Positions 35,165 to 44,881 of a stretch of 64,000 nt of DNA are shown here, piece after piece. The position numbers and the translations under genes were made by a program. Each line of letters starts with the position of its first letter. The first letter of the stretch is position 1. Under the pieces are notes generated by a model. That model worked only from the letters and a program-made list of their open reading frames with translations. It made no database searches and had not been told where the DNA came from. The DNA comes from Actinomycetes bacterium. Its GTDB lineage: Bacteria; Actinomycetota; Acidimicrobiia; Acidimicrobiales; Acidimicrobiaceae. The stretch is taken from contig JAJZLS010000088.1 of NCBI GenBank assembly GCA_021803345.1, positions 47,989 through 111,988 of the forward strand. The letters run 5' to 3'.

Positions 35165-38100
35165 TTGGCTAAGAGAATAAGGGTTTATGAGCTGGCTAAA
35201 GAGCTGGGACTGACCAATAAGGAGGCATTGGACCTTTGCGTTTCGCTTGGAATAGGCGTAAAAAGCCATTCATCGAGCATAGAGGATGCGCAGGCCGATA
35301 GAGCGCGGCGTAAAGCTGAGCGTGAGGGTTTGGTACGCTCTGAACAGCCACGCGAAGAGCCATCTCCACAGCCTAAGGCAGCTTCAGAACAGCCGAAGTC
35401 TTCGAGTTCAGCGGCTTCTCGCACTATCTCCTCGTCTTCTAGAGGTGGATCAGCTCCCCGCTCCGACGCACAAAGCGATACCCAGCCCCGAGAGCCTCAA
35501 CAGGGTGGAAAATCGATACCCGGTGACCATGGGCGTGAGAACTTTGGTCATCAAAAGGGAGCAAATCAACTATCTTCCAGGGTGGAATCCAATTCGCCGG
35601 GTTCAGAAAGTTCCTCAGGATCAACAGAGCGCCACAACGTCCAAGCTAGCCGCAGTTCTGATAGAGCTACCGGGCAGCCGGAAAAAAAGGGTCAAGGCGA
35701 TGAAGACAGGGCCTCCGGAAACCGACAGAATGAGGTTCCTGGAGGACAAAGACAACCATCTTCCTCCTCTTCACCCCAGGCGTCTCACCGACCAGCTTCA
35801 GATGGTGTACGGAAGTCTTCGCGTCCTCCTACATCATCTACGGGTAAACCTATTCCTCCACCTCCTGGTGGTCCACCAAGGTCGTTCTCCGGTAAACCTA
35901 TTCCTCCACCTCCTGGAGCGTCTAGAAATGCCCCACAGCAGCGCGCCTCAGACGGGGACAGGGCGCGCCCAAATCAACAAAGGGGCCAAGGAAGAGAATT
36001 CCAGCCACGTCAAGGTCAGGGTGGAGCAGAACGGAATAACTTTACGCCTAGACAAGGTGGCGGTGGATTCCCTCCCCGTCAGGGTCAAGGACAAGGCGGA
36101 GGACAACGTCCTGCCGGAAGTGGACCCAGAACCGGTGGCCAAGGAAGAGAATTCCAGCCACGTCAAGGTCAGGGTGGAGCAGAACGGAATAACTTTACGC
36201 CTAGACAAGGTGGCGGTGGATTCCCTCCCCGTCAGGGTCAAGGACAAGGCGGAGGTTTTGGCAACAGGACTGCAGGAGCAGGAGGAAGTGCGGGCCCATC
36301 TCGTCAGGGTGGCGGATATGCTACTCGGCCCAGCGCAGCTACTCCACCCCCGTCGGTTCCGAGGGGTGCTCCCGGTAGAGGAAGGGCTCCACAGAAACAA
36401 TCTAAAAAAAGGCGTCGTCGTAATGTAGAAGAGTTGGAGCCCACGCAGCTCACTGCATACGTCGCCTCCAATGCACCTGTGCCCGAAGGTGAGATAATCA
36501 TCGAGAGGGGTAGCTCTGCTCAGGAAGTGGGTCCTAAATTTAATCGAACTGCGGGCGATGTAGTAAGGTTCTTATTTTTGCAAGGCGAGGCAGTAACCGC
36601 AACGCAGTCCCTGTCTGACGACATGATTGAATTATTTGCTGCTGAGCTGGGGGCTACTGTAAAGCTCGTTGATGCCGGGCAGGAGCAGGAAGCTGAGCTG
36701 CAGGCTAAATATTTCGATGACACCGATGAGGACAGTCTTTACGAGTTGGTGCCGAGACCTCCGATTGTCACCGTTATGGGACACGTGGACCATGGTAAGA
36801 CAAAGTTACTCGACCGGATTAGAGAAGCAAATGTCGTCGCTGGCGAAGCAGGTGGGATTACTCAACATATTGGTGCTTATAAAGTTGAAGTAAACGGTCG
36901 CTATGTTACGTTTATTGACACCCCGGGTCACGAAGCATTCACGGCTATGAGGGCTCGTGGTGCCGAGGTCACCGATATAGTTGTTTTGGTTGTAGCGGCA
37001 GATGATGGAGTTATGCCGCAGACGATCGAAGCAATCAACCACGCCAAAGCTGCTGATGTGCCAATTGTGGTGGCAATAAATAAAATCGATAGGGAGAATG
37101 CCGACCCAACCCGAGTTCAGCAGCAGTTATCCGAGCTTGGCCTTGTCCCAGAGGCCTGGGGCGGTGACACAATAATGGTGGAGATTTCTGCACTTCAGAA
37201 CATTGGAATCAGTGATCTTTTAGAGCAACTGGCTGTGTTGGCAGAGATCATGGAGTTGTCGTCAACACCTGAAGGAAGGGCCCGAGGCGTTGTATTGGAG
37301 GCAAATCTTGATATAGGACGTGGTCCGGTAGCTACCGTTATAGTTTTGCGAGGCACACTGCGCATTGGCGATCCCGTAGTAGCCGGCCCAGCCTGGGGTC
37401 GAGTGAAGGCGTTGATTGATTACAACGGGAAAAATGTCACCGAGGCTGGACCAGCGATGCCAGTGCAGGTTCTGGGATTCTCTGAGGTTCCTTCCGCTGG
37501 TGATGAATTCAGAAGCACCGTGGATCTATCTACCTCCCGGACTATTGGTGAGGCCAGAGAGCAGCGTATGCGAATGGCTGGATATGCTAATCTTGCCGCC
37601 GCTACCCCTGGGGCAAAACTTGAAGATCTTTTTGAACAGATCCAACGGGGTGAAACGGCAACTCTGAACCTGATTGTGAAGGCAGATGTTCAAGGTTCTC
37701 TCGAAGCTATCGTTGAGTCGCTTAAGAAGCTTGAGCGTCCCGAAGTAAAGCTGGCTTTCATACACAGAGCCGTTGGAGGGGTTACTGAGAACGATGTAGT
37801 TCTGGCGACCGCATCTAACGCAACGATTATAGCTTTCAACGTTCGTCCGGACAGGCGTGCCAGGGATCTAGCGGAATCTCAGGATGTCGAGATTAGAACA
37901 TATGAAATTATCTACAAGGTGATTGAAGATATTGAATCAGCCATGGTGGGTATGCTAGCGCCTGAGTATGAAGAAGTTGTAACCGGTGATGCCGAAGTGA
38001 GAGAGGTTTTCAAGGTTCCGAGAATTGGCGCTGTAGCAGGTTGTTACGTTCTCAACGGTGTTATAACAAGAGGGTCAAAGGTCCGCTTCTTGCGCGACGG

Positions 38101-38266
38101 TGTGGTTATCTGGAAGGGAACGGTGACTTCATTGCGTCGGTTCAAGGATGATGCTCGAGAGGTTCAATCTGGATTTGAATGCGGAATTGGACTATCGGAC
38201 TTCCAGGATCTGAGACCTGGTGACATAATTGAAACTTTTGAGGAACGCGAGATACCAAGGACATAA
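35165..38266 (+). CDS. infB: translation initiation factor IF-2
   Basis: A 1033-residue IF-2. The IF2_N domain opens ([20 protein letters not shown]), then a long disordered linker (about residues 60-415) rich in Gly, Gln, Arg, Pro and Ser, a second IF2_N domain, and the G domain with [12 protein letters not shown] (G1, about residue 538), DTPGHEAF and NKID. Domains II, III and C2 follow. The linker holds a 119-bp perfectly repeated segment with 153-bp period and two GKPIPPPPG motifs, listed separately. The start is TTG; the ribosome binding site (GGAGAGGA) is about 12 bases away. A 28-bp palindrome spans its stop codon. Confidence 0.95.
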   Translation: MAKRIRVYELAKELGLTNKEALDLCVSLGIGVKSHSSSIEDAQADRARRKAEREGLVRSEQPREEPSPQPKAASEQPKSSSSAASRTISSSSRGGSAPRSDAQSDTQPREPQQGGKSIPGDHGRENFGHQKGANQLSSRVESNSPGSESSSGSTERHNVQASRSSDRATGQPEKKGQGDEDRASGNRQNEVPGGQRQPSSSSSPQASHRPASDGVRKSSRPPTSSTGKPIPPPPGGPPRSFSGKPIPPPPGASRNAPQQRASDGDRARPNQQRGQGREFQPRQGQGGAERNNFTPRQGGGGFPPRQGQGQGGGQRPAGSGPRTGGQGREFQPRQGQGGAERNNFTPRQGGGGFPPRQGQGQGGGFGNRTAGAGGSAGPSRQGGGYATRPSAATPPPSVPRGAPGRGRAPQKQSKKRRRRNVEELEPTQLTAYVASNAPVPEGEIIIERGSSAQEVGPKFNRTAGDVVRFLFLQGEAVTATQSLSDDMIELFAAELGATVKLVDAGQEQEAELQAKYFDDTDEDSLYELVPRPPIVTVMGHVDHGKTKLLDRIREANVVAGEAGGITQHIGAYKVEVNGRYVTFIDTPGHEAFTAMRARGAEVTDIVVLVVAADDGVMPQTIEAINHAKAADVPIVVAINKIDRENADPTRVQQQLSELGLVPEAWGGDTIMVEISALQNIGISDLLEQLAVLAEIMELSSTPEGRARGVVLEANLDIGRGPVATVIVLRGTLRIGDPVVAGPAWGRVKALIDYNGKNVTEAGPAMPVQVLGFSEVPSAGDEFRSTVDLSTSRTIGEAREQRMRMAGYANLAAATPGAKLEDLFEQIQRGETATLNLIVKADVQGSLEAIVESLKKLERPEVKLAFIHRAVGGVTENDVVLATASNATIIAFNVRPDRRARDLAESQDVEIRTYEIIYKVIEDIESAMVGMLAPEYEEVVTGDAEVREVFKVPRIGAVAGCYVLNGVITRGSKVRFLRDGVVIWKGTVTSLRRFKDDAREVQSGFECGIGLSDFQDLRPGDIIETFEEREIPRT
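35843..35916 (+). repeat. 26-bp in-frame repeat in infB (GKPIPPPPG)
   Basis: The same 26 bases occur at 35843-35868 and 35891-35916, 48 bases (16 codons) apart, and encode GKPIPPPPG twice in the IF-2 linker. Confidence 0.85.
35984..36255 (+). repeat. 119-bp perfect direct repeat within infB
   Basis: Bases 35984-36102 and 36137-36255 are identical. The period is 153 bases, that is 51 codons, so the reading frame is kept and the Gly/Gln/Arg-rich linker of IF-2 is lengthened. Identity also at third codon positions implies a recent duplication or ongoing conversion. Confidence 0.92.
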
Positions 38267-38287
38267 CCAGTTATAACTGGTTATGTC
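38260..38287. repeat. 28-bp perfect palindrome across the infB stop codon
   Basis: GACATAACCAGTTA (38260-38273) is followed immediately by its exact reverse complement TAACTGGTTATGTC (38274-38287). The infB stop codon TAA (38264-38266) is inside the left arm, and rbfA starts 23 bases after the right arm. As RNA it could form a stem of about 12 pairs; as DNA it could be a dimeric protein's operator. Confidence 0.9.
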
Positions 38288-38310
38288 TGAATAAAGGTGG
38301 GATTACTAAG

Positions 38311-38691
38311 ATGTCGGTTTCTCGGAGAAGCAATAAGAGGAATGCGCCAAATTATCCGAGGGTTGCCAGGGTAAACGAACTTCTAAGGGAGATTGTTGCC
38401 GAGGCCATCGAGAGAATTGCAGACGAAGATAATTTTTTGGAGCTAATTACTGTCACTGCTGTGGAGACTGAGCCGAATCTTTCCTCGGCCACTGTATTTA
38501 TTTCAAATTTGAGTGACAGTCATTTGAGTTCGCTTGAGAAGCTGAGAACAAAGATTCAGGGTCAAATAGCGTCCCAAGTTCACCTAAAGAGAACACCGCA
38601 ACTTCGTTTTGTCCAAGATGGTGGTGTGGCGAACGGTGATCGGATTGAGGAAATTCTCCGAAGGATCACCCCTCATAAGTATGATTTGTAA
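38311..38691 (+). CDS. rbfA: ribosome-binding factor A
   Basis: A 126-residue KH-fold protein for 16S rRNA 5' end maturation in cold or normal conditions. The start RVNELLREIVAEAIERIAD and the later KLRTKIQGQIASQVHLKRTPQLRF are typical. It follows infB by 44 bases, separated by the palindrome, and truB starts 16 bases after its stop. Confidence 0.92.
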   Translation: MSVSRRSNKRNAPNYPRVARVNELLREIVAEAIERIADEDNFLELITVTAVETEPNLSSATVFISNLSDSHLSSLEKLRTKIQGQIASQVHLKRTPQLRFVQDGGVANGDRIEEILRRITPHKYDL

Positions 38692-38707
38692 GTTTGAGGA
38701 TCAGAAC

Positions 38708-39601
38708 ATGGAAGTGATGCCTCAACGGGGAGTACTTCTAATCGATAAGCCGGCGGGAATGACCTCTCACGATGTTGTGGCAAGGGTAAGAAGGGTTTTT
38801 GGCCTAAGAAGAGTTGGGCACGCTGGAACGCTTGACCCGGAAGCAACTGGACTTTTAATTGTGGCGATTGGTAATATAACTCGGCTAATCGATTTATATC
38901 AGGAGAAGCCCAAATCTTATGTGGGTGAAGTGGTTTTTGGGACTGAAACCGACAGCTATGACTCCACTGGTAAAGTTGTGGCGCGTTATGATATGCCGGC
39001 AGTGACCGAAGAACTGCTGGACAGCGTGGTGGACAGGTTCCGCGGCGACATACTTCAATATCCACCCATTGTTTCAGCTCTAAAAGTTAAAGGTAAGCGT
39101 CTTTACCAATATCATAGAGATTCGGAAGATGTTGTGATCAAGGCCCGAAAGGTTCATGTCAGTAGCTTTGGGTATCGGGTCATAGATTCGGCTACGATTC
39201 AAATAAGCGTGGTTTGCGGTCCAGGAACCTATATACGCTCGATAGCCCATGATTTGGGCGTGGCGCTAGGTGGTGGTGCCTATCTGCGTAATCTCAGAAG
39301 GGTCAGCTCCGGTGACTTTAGCGTAGAGCAGGCTGTATCCTTGGAAAATATCCAACCTTCGACGGTACTTGCTCCTATCGACGCCTTCATAGGAATCGAT
39401 ACGATAGGAATTTCTGGAGAACAATTGGCGAAGGTGAAAAACGGGATGAAAGTTGAATTTGATAGTGGTCTCGGTGACGAGGTTATAGTTTTCGACAAGA
39501 CCAGGGGTGAATTGACAATGTGGGAGCAGGTTGTCGGTCTTTATAAGCGGGAATCAGGGCAAATCTATAAGGCGGGCGTTATCTTGCCGCTCATCAACTA
39601 G
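38708..39601 (+). CDS. truB: tRNA pseudouridine-55 synthase
   Basis: A 297-residue TruB with GVLLIDKPAGMTSHDVV, the catalytic Asp in GHAGTLDPEATGLL, YVGEVVFGTETDSYD and CGPGTYIRSIAHDLG. It makes pseudouridine 55 in the T loop of tRNAs. I take the ATG at 38708 with GAGGA upstream; an upstream in-frame ATG at 38609 would overlap rbfA by 83 bases. The C-terminal PUA-like part is present. Confidence 0.94.
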   Translation: MEVMPQRGVLLIDKPAGMTSHDVVARVRRVFGLRRVGHAGTLDPEATGLLIVAIGNITRLIDLYQEKPKSYVGEVVFGTETDSYDSTGKVVARYDMPAVTEELLDSVVDRFRGDILQYPPIVSALKVKGKRLYQYHRDSEDVVIKARKVHVSSFGYRVIDSATIQISVVCGPGTYIRSIAHDLGVALGGGAYLRNLRRVSSGDFSVEQAVSLENIQPSTVLAPIDAFIGIDTIGISGEQLAKVKNGMKVEFDSGLGDEVIVFDKTRGELTMWEQVVGLYKRESGQIYKAGVILPLIN

Positions 39602-39612
39602 GTTTTCCGTTG

Positions 39613-40566
39613 ATGAAGCTTTATTACGATTCGAGTGACGTTAGTTTTCCAGCTGGTACCGCGGTGACGATTGGCGCCTACGACGGCGTACATATTGGAC
39701 ACAGGTATTTAATTTCAAAGACGATTGAGATTTCCAAGGAGATTGGAGCGGAGTCGGTTGTAGTGACTTTTGATCGTCATCCGGCTAAAGTGGTTCGCCC
39801 TGAGTCTGCCCCTTTATTACTTAGTGATTTGGGCCAGAAGCTTGAGCTTTTGGAGGAAACTGGAGTAGACGCGGTTTGCGTGATTGAGTTTGACGCCAAT
39901 AGGGCAATGGAAGGCCCAGTGGAGTTTGTTGAGAAATTCCTAGTTGGAAAGCTAAACGTTAAATATGTTGTAGTAGGAAGCGATTTTCATTTTGGCCACA
40001 ATCGCCAAGGCAATGTCGATCTACTTAGCGCACTTGGCAGGAGTCTAAATTTCGAGGTGTTTGGAGCGCCGCTCAAAACCGCCTCTGAAAATCAAAGTGA
40101 AAACGTTTCGTCCACCCTAATTCGTCGGCTGGTTTCCTCTGGGGACATGGATCGAGCTAGGCAGCACTTGGGAAGAAGATTTGAACTCAGGGGCGTGGTG
40201 GTACCCGGGGATCAGCGAGGCAGCACCGAGCTCGGGTTTCCAACGGCGAATGTTTCATTTAGTGACGAGATGGTTACCCCGCCCGACGGAGTATATGCCG
40301 GTTGGGTTGTGTTCCCCGACGGAAGTAGATTTAACAGTGCAATTTCGCTAGGAACTAGACCGACTTACTATCCCAGGGGCGGCGCCCGTTTACTTGAGGC
40401 TTTTATCTTGGGTTTCGAGGGGGATCTATATCAGAGAACGTTGCGGATAGTGTTCGGTAAAAAGATTCGTGATCAGGAGAGGTTTAGTACCACCGACGAG
40501 CTCCAGGAAAAGATATCGGAAGATATTAAGCTGGTTTCCAGCTTCTGCGAATCAAATAGCTTGTAA
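39613..40566 (+). CDS. ribF: bifunctional riboflavin kinase / FAD synthetase
   Basis: A 317-residue RibF. The N-terminal nucleotidyltransferase domain has TIGAYDGVHIGHR and VVGSDFHFGHNRQGN; the C-terminal kinase domain has LGFPTANV (here STELGFPTANVSF) and the PDGVYAG motif. It makes FMN and FAD from riboflavin. A TTG codon precedes the ATG in frame. The context truB-ribF-rpsO is conserved. Confidence 0.94.
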   Translation: MKLYYDSSDVSFPAGTAVTIGAYDGVHIGHRYLISKTIEISKEIGAESVVVTFDRHPAKVVRPESAPLLLSDLGQKLELLEETGVDAVCVIEFDANRAMEGPVEFVEKFLVGKLNVKYVVVGSDFHFGHNRQGNVDLLSALGRSLNFEVFGAPLKTASENQSENVSSTLIRRLVSSGDMDRARQHLGRRFELRGVVVPGDQRGSTELGFPTANVSFSDEMVTPPDGVYAGWVVFPDGSRFNSAISLGTRPTYYPRGGARLLEAFILGFEGDLYQRTLRIVFGKKIRDQERFSTTDELQEKISEDIKLVSSFCESNSL

Positions 40567-40668
40567 AGCTGGGTAACCCGGCTAGTATCTTTATGCTTGA
40601 TTACAAGCGGACGTTATGAGCAGATCCAGTCGGATACTCTCACATAGGTCTACAGGATAAAGGTTTAA

Positions 40669-40926
40669 ATGCAAGATAAAGAAGCAATTATTTCGGAATA
40701 TCGGCTTCACGATTCGGACACTGGATCACCGGAGGTTCAGATAGCTCTACTTACGAATCGCATTTCTCATCTGACCGAGCACCTAAAGGTGCACAAGGGT
40801 GATCATCATACTCGCCATGGGTTGATGAAGCTGATTGGACACCGCCGTAGGTTGCTTGATTATGTAAGAGATCAGGATGTTGAGCGCTACCGCTCACTGA
40901 TCGGCAGGTTAGGAATTCGAAGGTAG
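40669..40926 (+). CDS. rpsO: 30S ribosomal protein S15
   Basis: An 85-residue S15 with the signature [23 protein letters not shown] and the KDHHTR-type [24 protein letters not shown]. It is slightly shorter at the N-terminus than the usual 89 residues. It lies in front of pnp, its standard place. Confidence 0.95.
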   Translation: MQDKEAIISEYRLHDSDTGSPEVQIALLTNRISHLTEHLKVHKGDHHTRHGLMKLIGHRRRLLDYVRDQDVERYRSLIGRLGIRR

Positions 40927-40946
40927 TAATTCTGATGGATTTTCGA

Positions 40947-40983
40947 CTATGACCCACCTCCGTTACTGGGGTGTGGGTCATAG
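40947..40983. repeat. perfect 11-bp inverted repeat after rpsO
   Basis: CTATGACCCAC (40947-40957) pairs with GTGGGTCATAG (40973-40983) around a 15-base centre, 20 bases after the rpsO stop. There is no U-run after it, so it may protect the rpsO 3' end or be a bidirectional stop signal rather than a classic terminator. Confidence 0.6.
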
Positions 40984-41098
40984 AAGTTTATAGACGTGAA
41001 TTTATCGGATAGTATAGACAAAGGGTCATTCTTGATTCCTTAATGTTCAAGCTAAGACTTGGCAGGTAAACAATAAAAGCTAAGGCGATTTAGGTACC

Positions 41099-41150
41099 CA
41101 GCTGCCAGTCGCTAGCTCCCAAGAAATTGGTGGTTAGCGACTGGGAGTTG
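41099..41150 (+). promoter_or_regulatory. long leader hairpin upstream of pnp
   Basis: CCAGTCGCTA (41105-41114) pairs with TAGCGACTGG (41135-41144). Pairing extends outward past a single G-G mismatch for about five more pairs (41099-41103 with 41146-41150). The hairpin ends about 30 bases before the pnp start. In E. coli, RNase III cuts a comparable pnp leader stem and PNPase then represses itself; the same scheme here is inference. Confidence 0.6.
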
Positions 41151-41181
41151 CCAAGGTCGCCGCTAATTAATAAGGAGACAA

Positions 41182-43626
41182 ATGGCTGAGGCCGTTGTCG
41201 TATCGTCTCAAATCAGCGAGACAGACAAGATTCTTTCGTTTGAAACAGGCAAGCTTGCCTTGCAGGCAGATGGCGCAGTAGTGGGGAGAATTGGCGACAC
41301 CATGGTGTTAGCCACAGCAACTGCTTCAAAGACGGTTAAAGAGGGAATCGATTTTTTCCCTTTGACCGTCGATATTGAAGAACGGATGTATGCAGTTGGG
41401 CGCATTCCCGGTTCATTTTTCCGCAGGGAAGGTAGGGCGACAGATGCCGCTACCTTAACATCTCGGTTGATTGACCGTCCAATACGACCCTGCTTTGCAG
41501 ATGACTTTCGTAATGAAGTGCACATAGTCGGTACGATTTTAGGTGCAGATCTTTTGAACCCTCATGACGTACTGGCAATCAATGCAGCTTCGGCAGCACT
41601 AATGATTTCGGGGATCCCGTTCCAGGGACCAATTGGCGCAGTTCGAATCGCCTATGATTCAGAGGGTAAGTGGATTCCACATCCTACATATCAAGATGGT
41701 GATTCGGCCAGCTTTGAACTAGTTGTGGCCGGAAGAGAAAACTCAGAGGGCTCCGATATTGCAATCATCATGGTGGAAGCCGGAGGAACCGAATCCAGTT
41801 GGGAGAATTATCAATCAGGTGCTCCCTTGGTGACCGAAGCGGTAATTGCTGAGGGACTTGAGTTTTCAAAGAAGTGGATCAAAGAGTCCATCGAGTTACA
41901 GAGAGAACTCGTCAAGCAGTCAGGTTCTAAGCCGCCGCTTGAGTATGTGCCGCAGATCGACTACAGCGCAGAGATTTTTGAAGCAGTCAAAGAAGTCGGA
42001 ACTGATGCTTTAGTCCAGGCTAATGCGGTACTAGGTAAATCAGACAGGGATGCCAGTCTGGCGGAAGCATCAGCTATGATCCGTGAGAAGTTGGCCGATC
42101 GATTTGAAGGTCTAGAGAATCAGGTAAAGAATGCTATCAAGGCATACACCAAGTATCTGGTTCGTAGGCGCATTGTAGAAGACGGGATCCGGATTGACGG
42201 ACGGGATCTGGTTACCATTCGACCGCTATCGGCCGAAGTTGGTCTGATCCCGACAGCTCACGGGACTGGGCTTTTCAATAGAGGTGAAACACAGGCCCTT
42301 ACTTTTTGTACGCTGGGCATGCCAAAAATGAATCAGATGCTGGATTCTATATCCACAGATGAATTCAAGAGGTACATGCATCATTATAATTTCCCACCAT
42401 TTTCAACTGGTGAAGTTGGGTTTATGAGGGGACCAAAGCGGCGTGAGATCGGACATGGTCTTCTAGGTGAGCGAGCCCTTCTTCCGGTAATTCCCCCTCA
42501 TGAGGAGTTTCCCTACACGTTGCGTGTTGTTTCTGAGGTGCTCAGTTCAAATGGTTCAACCTCCATGGCGTCCGTATGCGGATCGACGTTGTCATTGATG
42601 GATGCCGGCGTTCCGATCAAGGCCCCTGTTGCTGGAATCGCTATGGGATTGATTTACGAGGGCGATAAGTACGTTACTTTGACCGATATCCTTGGTGCTG
42701 AGGATGCTTTTGGTGACATGGACTTCAAGGTAGCCGGTACCTCTGAATTTGTCACAGCATTACAGTTGGATACCAAAATTGATGGCATCCCCGCTGAAGT
42801 ATTAGCGCAGGCGCTGCAGCAGGCGAAAGTGGCGCGGATGCAGGTTCTCGAGGTCATGCGCAAGGTGATCGCTGTTCCAAGGGATTCCGTGAAAGGCAAT
42901 GCTCCTAAGATCATCTCAATTGAAATACCCCTTGACAAAATTGGGGAGATCATAGGACCAAAGGGTAAGAACATAAACTCTATGCAACAGGAGACTGGAG
43001 CCGAAATCGCGATTGATGATGACGGGACGGTAGGTCTGGTCACCATTGGAGCAAAAGACTCTGGAGCGGTGGAGGAGGCCAGAAGACGAATCCTTGAGAT
43101 TCTGGATCCTCCGAAAGCTGAAATAGGTATGCACTATAGCGGCAAAGTGGTGTCGATCGCCAAATTTGGAGCGTTCATAAATATCCTTCCTGGTCGAGAC
43201 GGCTTGCTTCATATATCCAAACTTGGTGCTGGCAAGAGGGTCGAAAGAGTCGAAGACTATTTAGAAATGGGTCAGGACCTGATGGTCAGGGTCGATGATG
43301 TCGATCCTTCAGGCAAAATCTCGCTTTCTCTGGTTGGTGCGGGGGGAGACGAAAGCGCTTCAGCCCCTAAGACGTCGGAGACCACAACGGCAGATGCGGT
43401 TGAGTTTGAACAATCCGGAGGATCGGAACGGACGAAGCCGGAAAGTGAAGCGAAGAGCTCTCCAGCTTCCTCGGTAGTCTCTTTCGAGGCCCATTTTGAC
43501 GAGGAACTTCGCTCTGAATACGGAGATCTTGGTCCGGGTCCATCTCCTTCGCCAAGGTCGTCTGATCGCGAAGGTGGACACGGAAAAGGTCCCAGGCGAA
43601 GTGGTCGACGAGATGGTCGTCGCTAG
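41182..43626 (+). CDS. pnp: polyribonucleotide nucleotidyltransferase (PNPase)
   Basis: An 814-residue PNPase: first RNase PH domain (residues about 15-145), helical domain, second RNase PH domain (about 330-460, GTGLFNRGETQAL), KH domain near 573-640 (IIGPKGKNINSMQQETGA) and S1 domain near 646-720 (GKVVSIAKFGAFI). A tail of about 95 residues, rich in Ser, Glu and finally Gly/Arg (GRRDGRR), extends beyond the usual length. It degrades RNA from the 3' end with phosphate and may act with RNase J, encoded 3 kb downstream. Confidence 0.95.
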   Translation: MAEAVVVSSQISETDKILSFETGKLALQADGAVVGRIGDTMVLATATASKTVKEGIDFFPLTVDIEERMYAVGRIPGSFFRREGRATDAATLTSRLIDRPIRPCFADDFRNEVHIVGTILGADLLNPHDVLAINAASAALMISGIPFQGPIGAVRIAYDSEGKWIPHPTYQDGDSASFELVVAGRENSEGSDIAIIMVEAGGTESSWENYQSGAPLVTEAVIAEGLEFSKKWIKESIELQRELVKQSGSKPPLEYVPQIDYSAEIFEAVKEVGTDALVQANAVLGKSDRDASLAEASAMIREKLADRFEGLENQVKNAIKAYTKYLVRRRIVEDGIRIDGRDLVTIRPLSAEVGLIPTAHGTGLFNRGETQALTFCTLGMPKMNQMLDSISTDEFKRYMHHYNFPPFSTGEVGFMRGPKRREIGHGLLGERALLPVIPPHEEFPYTLRVVSEVLSSNGSTSMASVCGSTLSLMDAGVPIKAPVAGIAMGLIYEGDKYVTLTDILGAEDAFGDMDFKVAGTSEFVTALQLDTKIDGIPAEVLAQALQQAKVARMQVLEVMRKVIAVPRDSVKGNAPKIISIEIPLDKIGEIIGPKGKNINSMQQETGAEIAIDDDGTVGLVTIGAKDSGAVEEARRRILEILDPPKAEIGMHYSGKVVSIAKFGAFINILPGRDGLLHISKLGAGKRVERVEDYLEMGQDLMVRVDDVDPSGKISLSLVGAGGDESASAPKTSETTTADAVEFEQSGGSERTKPESEAKSSPASSVVSFEAHFDEELRSEYGDLGPGPSPSPRSSDREGGHGKGPRRSGRRDGRR

Positions 43627-43635
43627 GTAGCTTGC

Positions 43636-44871
43636 TTGACGCGGGTTTCAAAACTTGATAGCGGACTCACCATTGTGTCCGCCGAAATGCCATACTCTGC
43701 TTCGGTATCAATTGGAGTGTTTGTCAAGGTTGGCTCGAGAGATGAATCGGGGAGTCAGTATGGGGCCTCACATTTTTTGGAGCATTTGATATTCAAAGGC
43801 ACCGAGTCTCTGTCGGCAAGAGATTTGGCAGTGGTAGTTGACTCTTTTGGTGGTGAAATGAATGCATTTACCACCAAAGAGACGACTTCTTTCCAACTCC
43901 GTTTGCTTGATGAAGCGGTCGAGATTGGAATTGACATATTGGGCCAGATACTGACTGCACCAGCCCTACGGCCACTTGATATTGACTCTGAGCGGAGTGT
44001 AATCCTCGAGGAGATCGCAATGGCATCTGACGAACCAGCAGATCTGGTACAAGAGATGTTGGCTTCGGTTATTTACAACGGCCACCCTTTAGGAAGGGAA
44101 GTGCTGGGATCCCGAGAGAGCATTATCTCAATGGATAGGGCCACTATAGATAAATTTTTTACAGCATACTATGGTCCACCTAATATGGTGGTTGCTGCAG
44201 CAGGTCATGTGAACCATGACTTACTGATAGAAAAATTTCAGGCTATGTTTACTTCCTTGCAAGGTGATAAATCTCTACATCGAGTGCAGCCTGTTCCTAA
44301 ATTTGGTCCAGCGAAGATAATTGAGCGGGATATCGAACAGGTGCATATTGCGTTGGGGTTCCGAGGTATCAGTCGCAGCGATCCTAGGTGGTGGGAACTG
44401 GCCATTTTGGATCAGTTGTTGGGCGGCGGAATCTCATCTAGGCTATTTCAAGTAGTTCGCGAAGACCACGGATTGTGCTATTCGATTTATTCCGATCATG
44501 TCGCTTTTGGAGATTCAGGCTACATGGAGGTTTATTTTGCCACCACCCCAGGTCAAGTCGACAGTTCATTGCGGTTGATAGATTTGGTTGTCAAAGATTT
44601 GGTCTCCCGAGGAGTAACCGAGGAAGAGTTGGCAGTAGCAAAACGATATTTACGGGCTCAGCTGTTGCTTAGTATGGACGATTCGGGTTCCGTCATGTCT
44701 CAGATCGGGTCGAGATTGATATGGGACCGGGAACCAAACTCTGTCGCAGAGATGCTGGCGGAAATAGAAAGTGTGTCTCGAGCCGGTGTCAATCATCTGG
44801 CTGAGGAGCTGTTGGAGTCTGATATGCAAATTTGTGTGGTTGGGCCTATTGGAAGTGATCATCTAGTTTAG
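43636..44871 (+). CDS. M16-family zinc peptidase
   Basis: A 411-residue pitrilysin-family peptidase with the inverted zinc motif HxxEH (ASHFLEHLIFKGT) near residue 50 and the distal Glu in SERSVILEEI. The C-terminal inactive-like domain follows with GGGISSRLFQVVREDHGLCYSI. It resembles the processing-peptidase-like protein regularly found after pnp in actinobacteria; its substrate is unknown. The start is TTG nine bases after the pnp stop, and the ribosome binding site is weak. Confidence 0.9.
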   Translation: MTRVSKLDSGLTIVSAEMPYSASVSIGVFVKVGSRDESGSQYGASHFLEHLIFKGTESLSARDLAVVVDSFGGEMNAFTTKETTSFQLRLLDEAVEIGIDILGQILTAPALRPLDIDSERSVILEEIAMASDEPADLVQEMLASVIYNGHPLGREVLGSRESIISMDRATIDKFFTAYYGPPNMVVAAAGHVNHDLLIEKFQAMFTSLQGDKSLHRVQPVPKFGPAKIIERDIEQVHIALGFRGISRSDPRWWELAILDQLLGGGISSRLFQVVREDHGLCYSIYSDHVAFGDSGYMEVYFATTPGQVDSSLRLIDLVVKDLVSRGVTEEELAVAKRYLRAQLLLSMDDSGSVMSQIGSRLIWDREPNSVAEMLAEIESVSRAGVNHLAEELLESDMQICVVGPIGSDHLV

Positions 44872-44881
44872 AGGGGGCAGC

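Noticed and set aside
35984-36255. Repeated units that could be mistaken for a CRISPR or other array
   Set aside because: There are only two 119-bp copies with a 34-base gap, in frame within infB; this is a coding duplication.
35286-36428. A 380-codon plus-strand frame and a 150-codon minus-strand frame overlapping the infB linker
   Set aside because: They are alternative frames of the repetitive, low-complexity IF-2 linker. The product is biased in Arg, Val and Leu without domains, and the real frame carries IF-2 domains on both sides.
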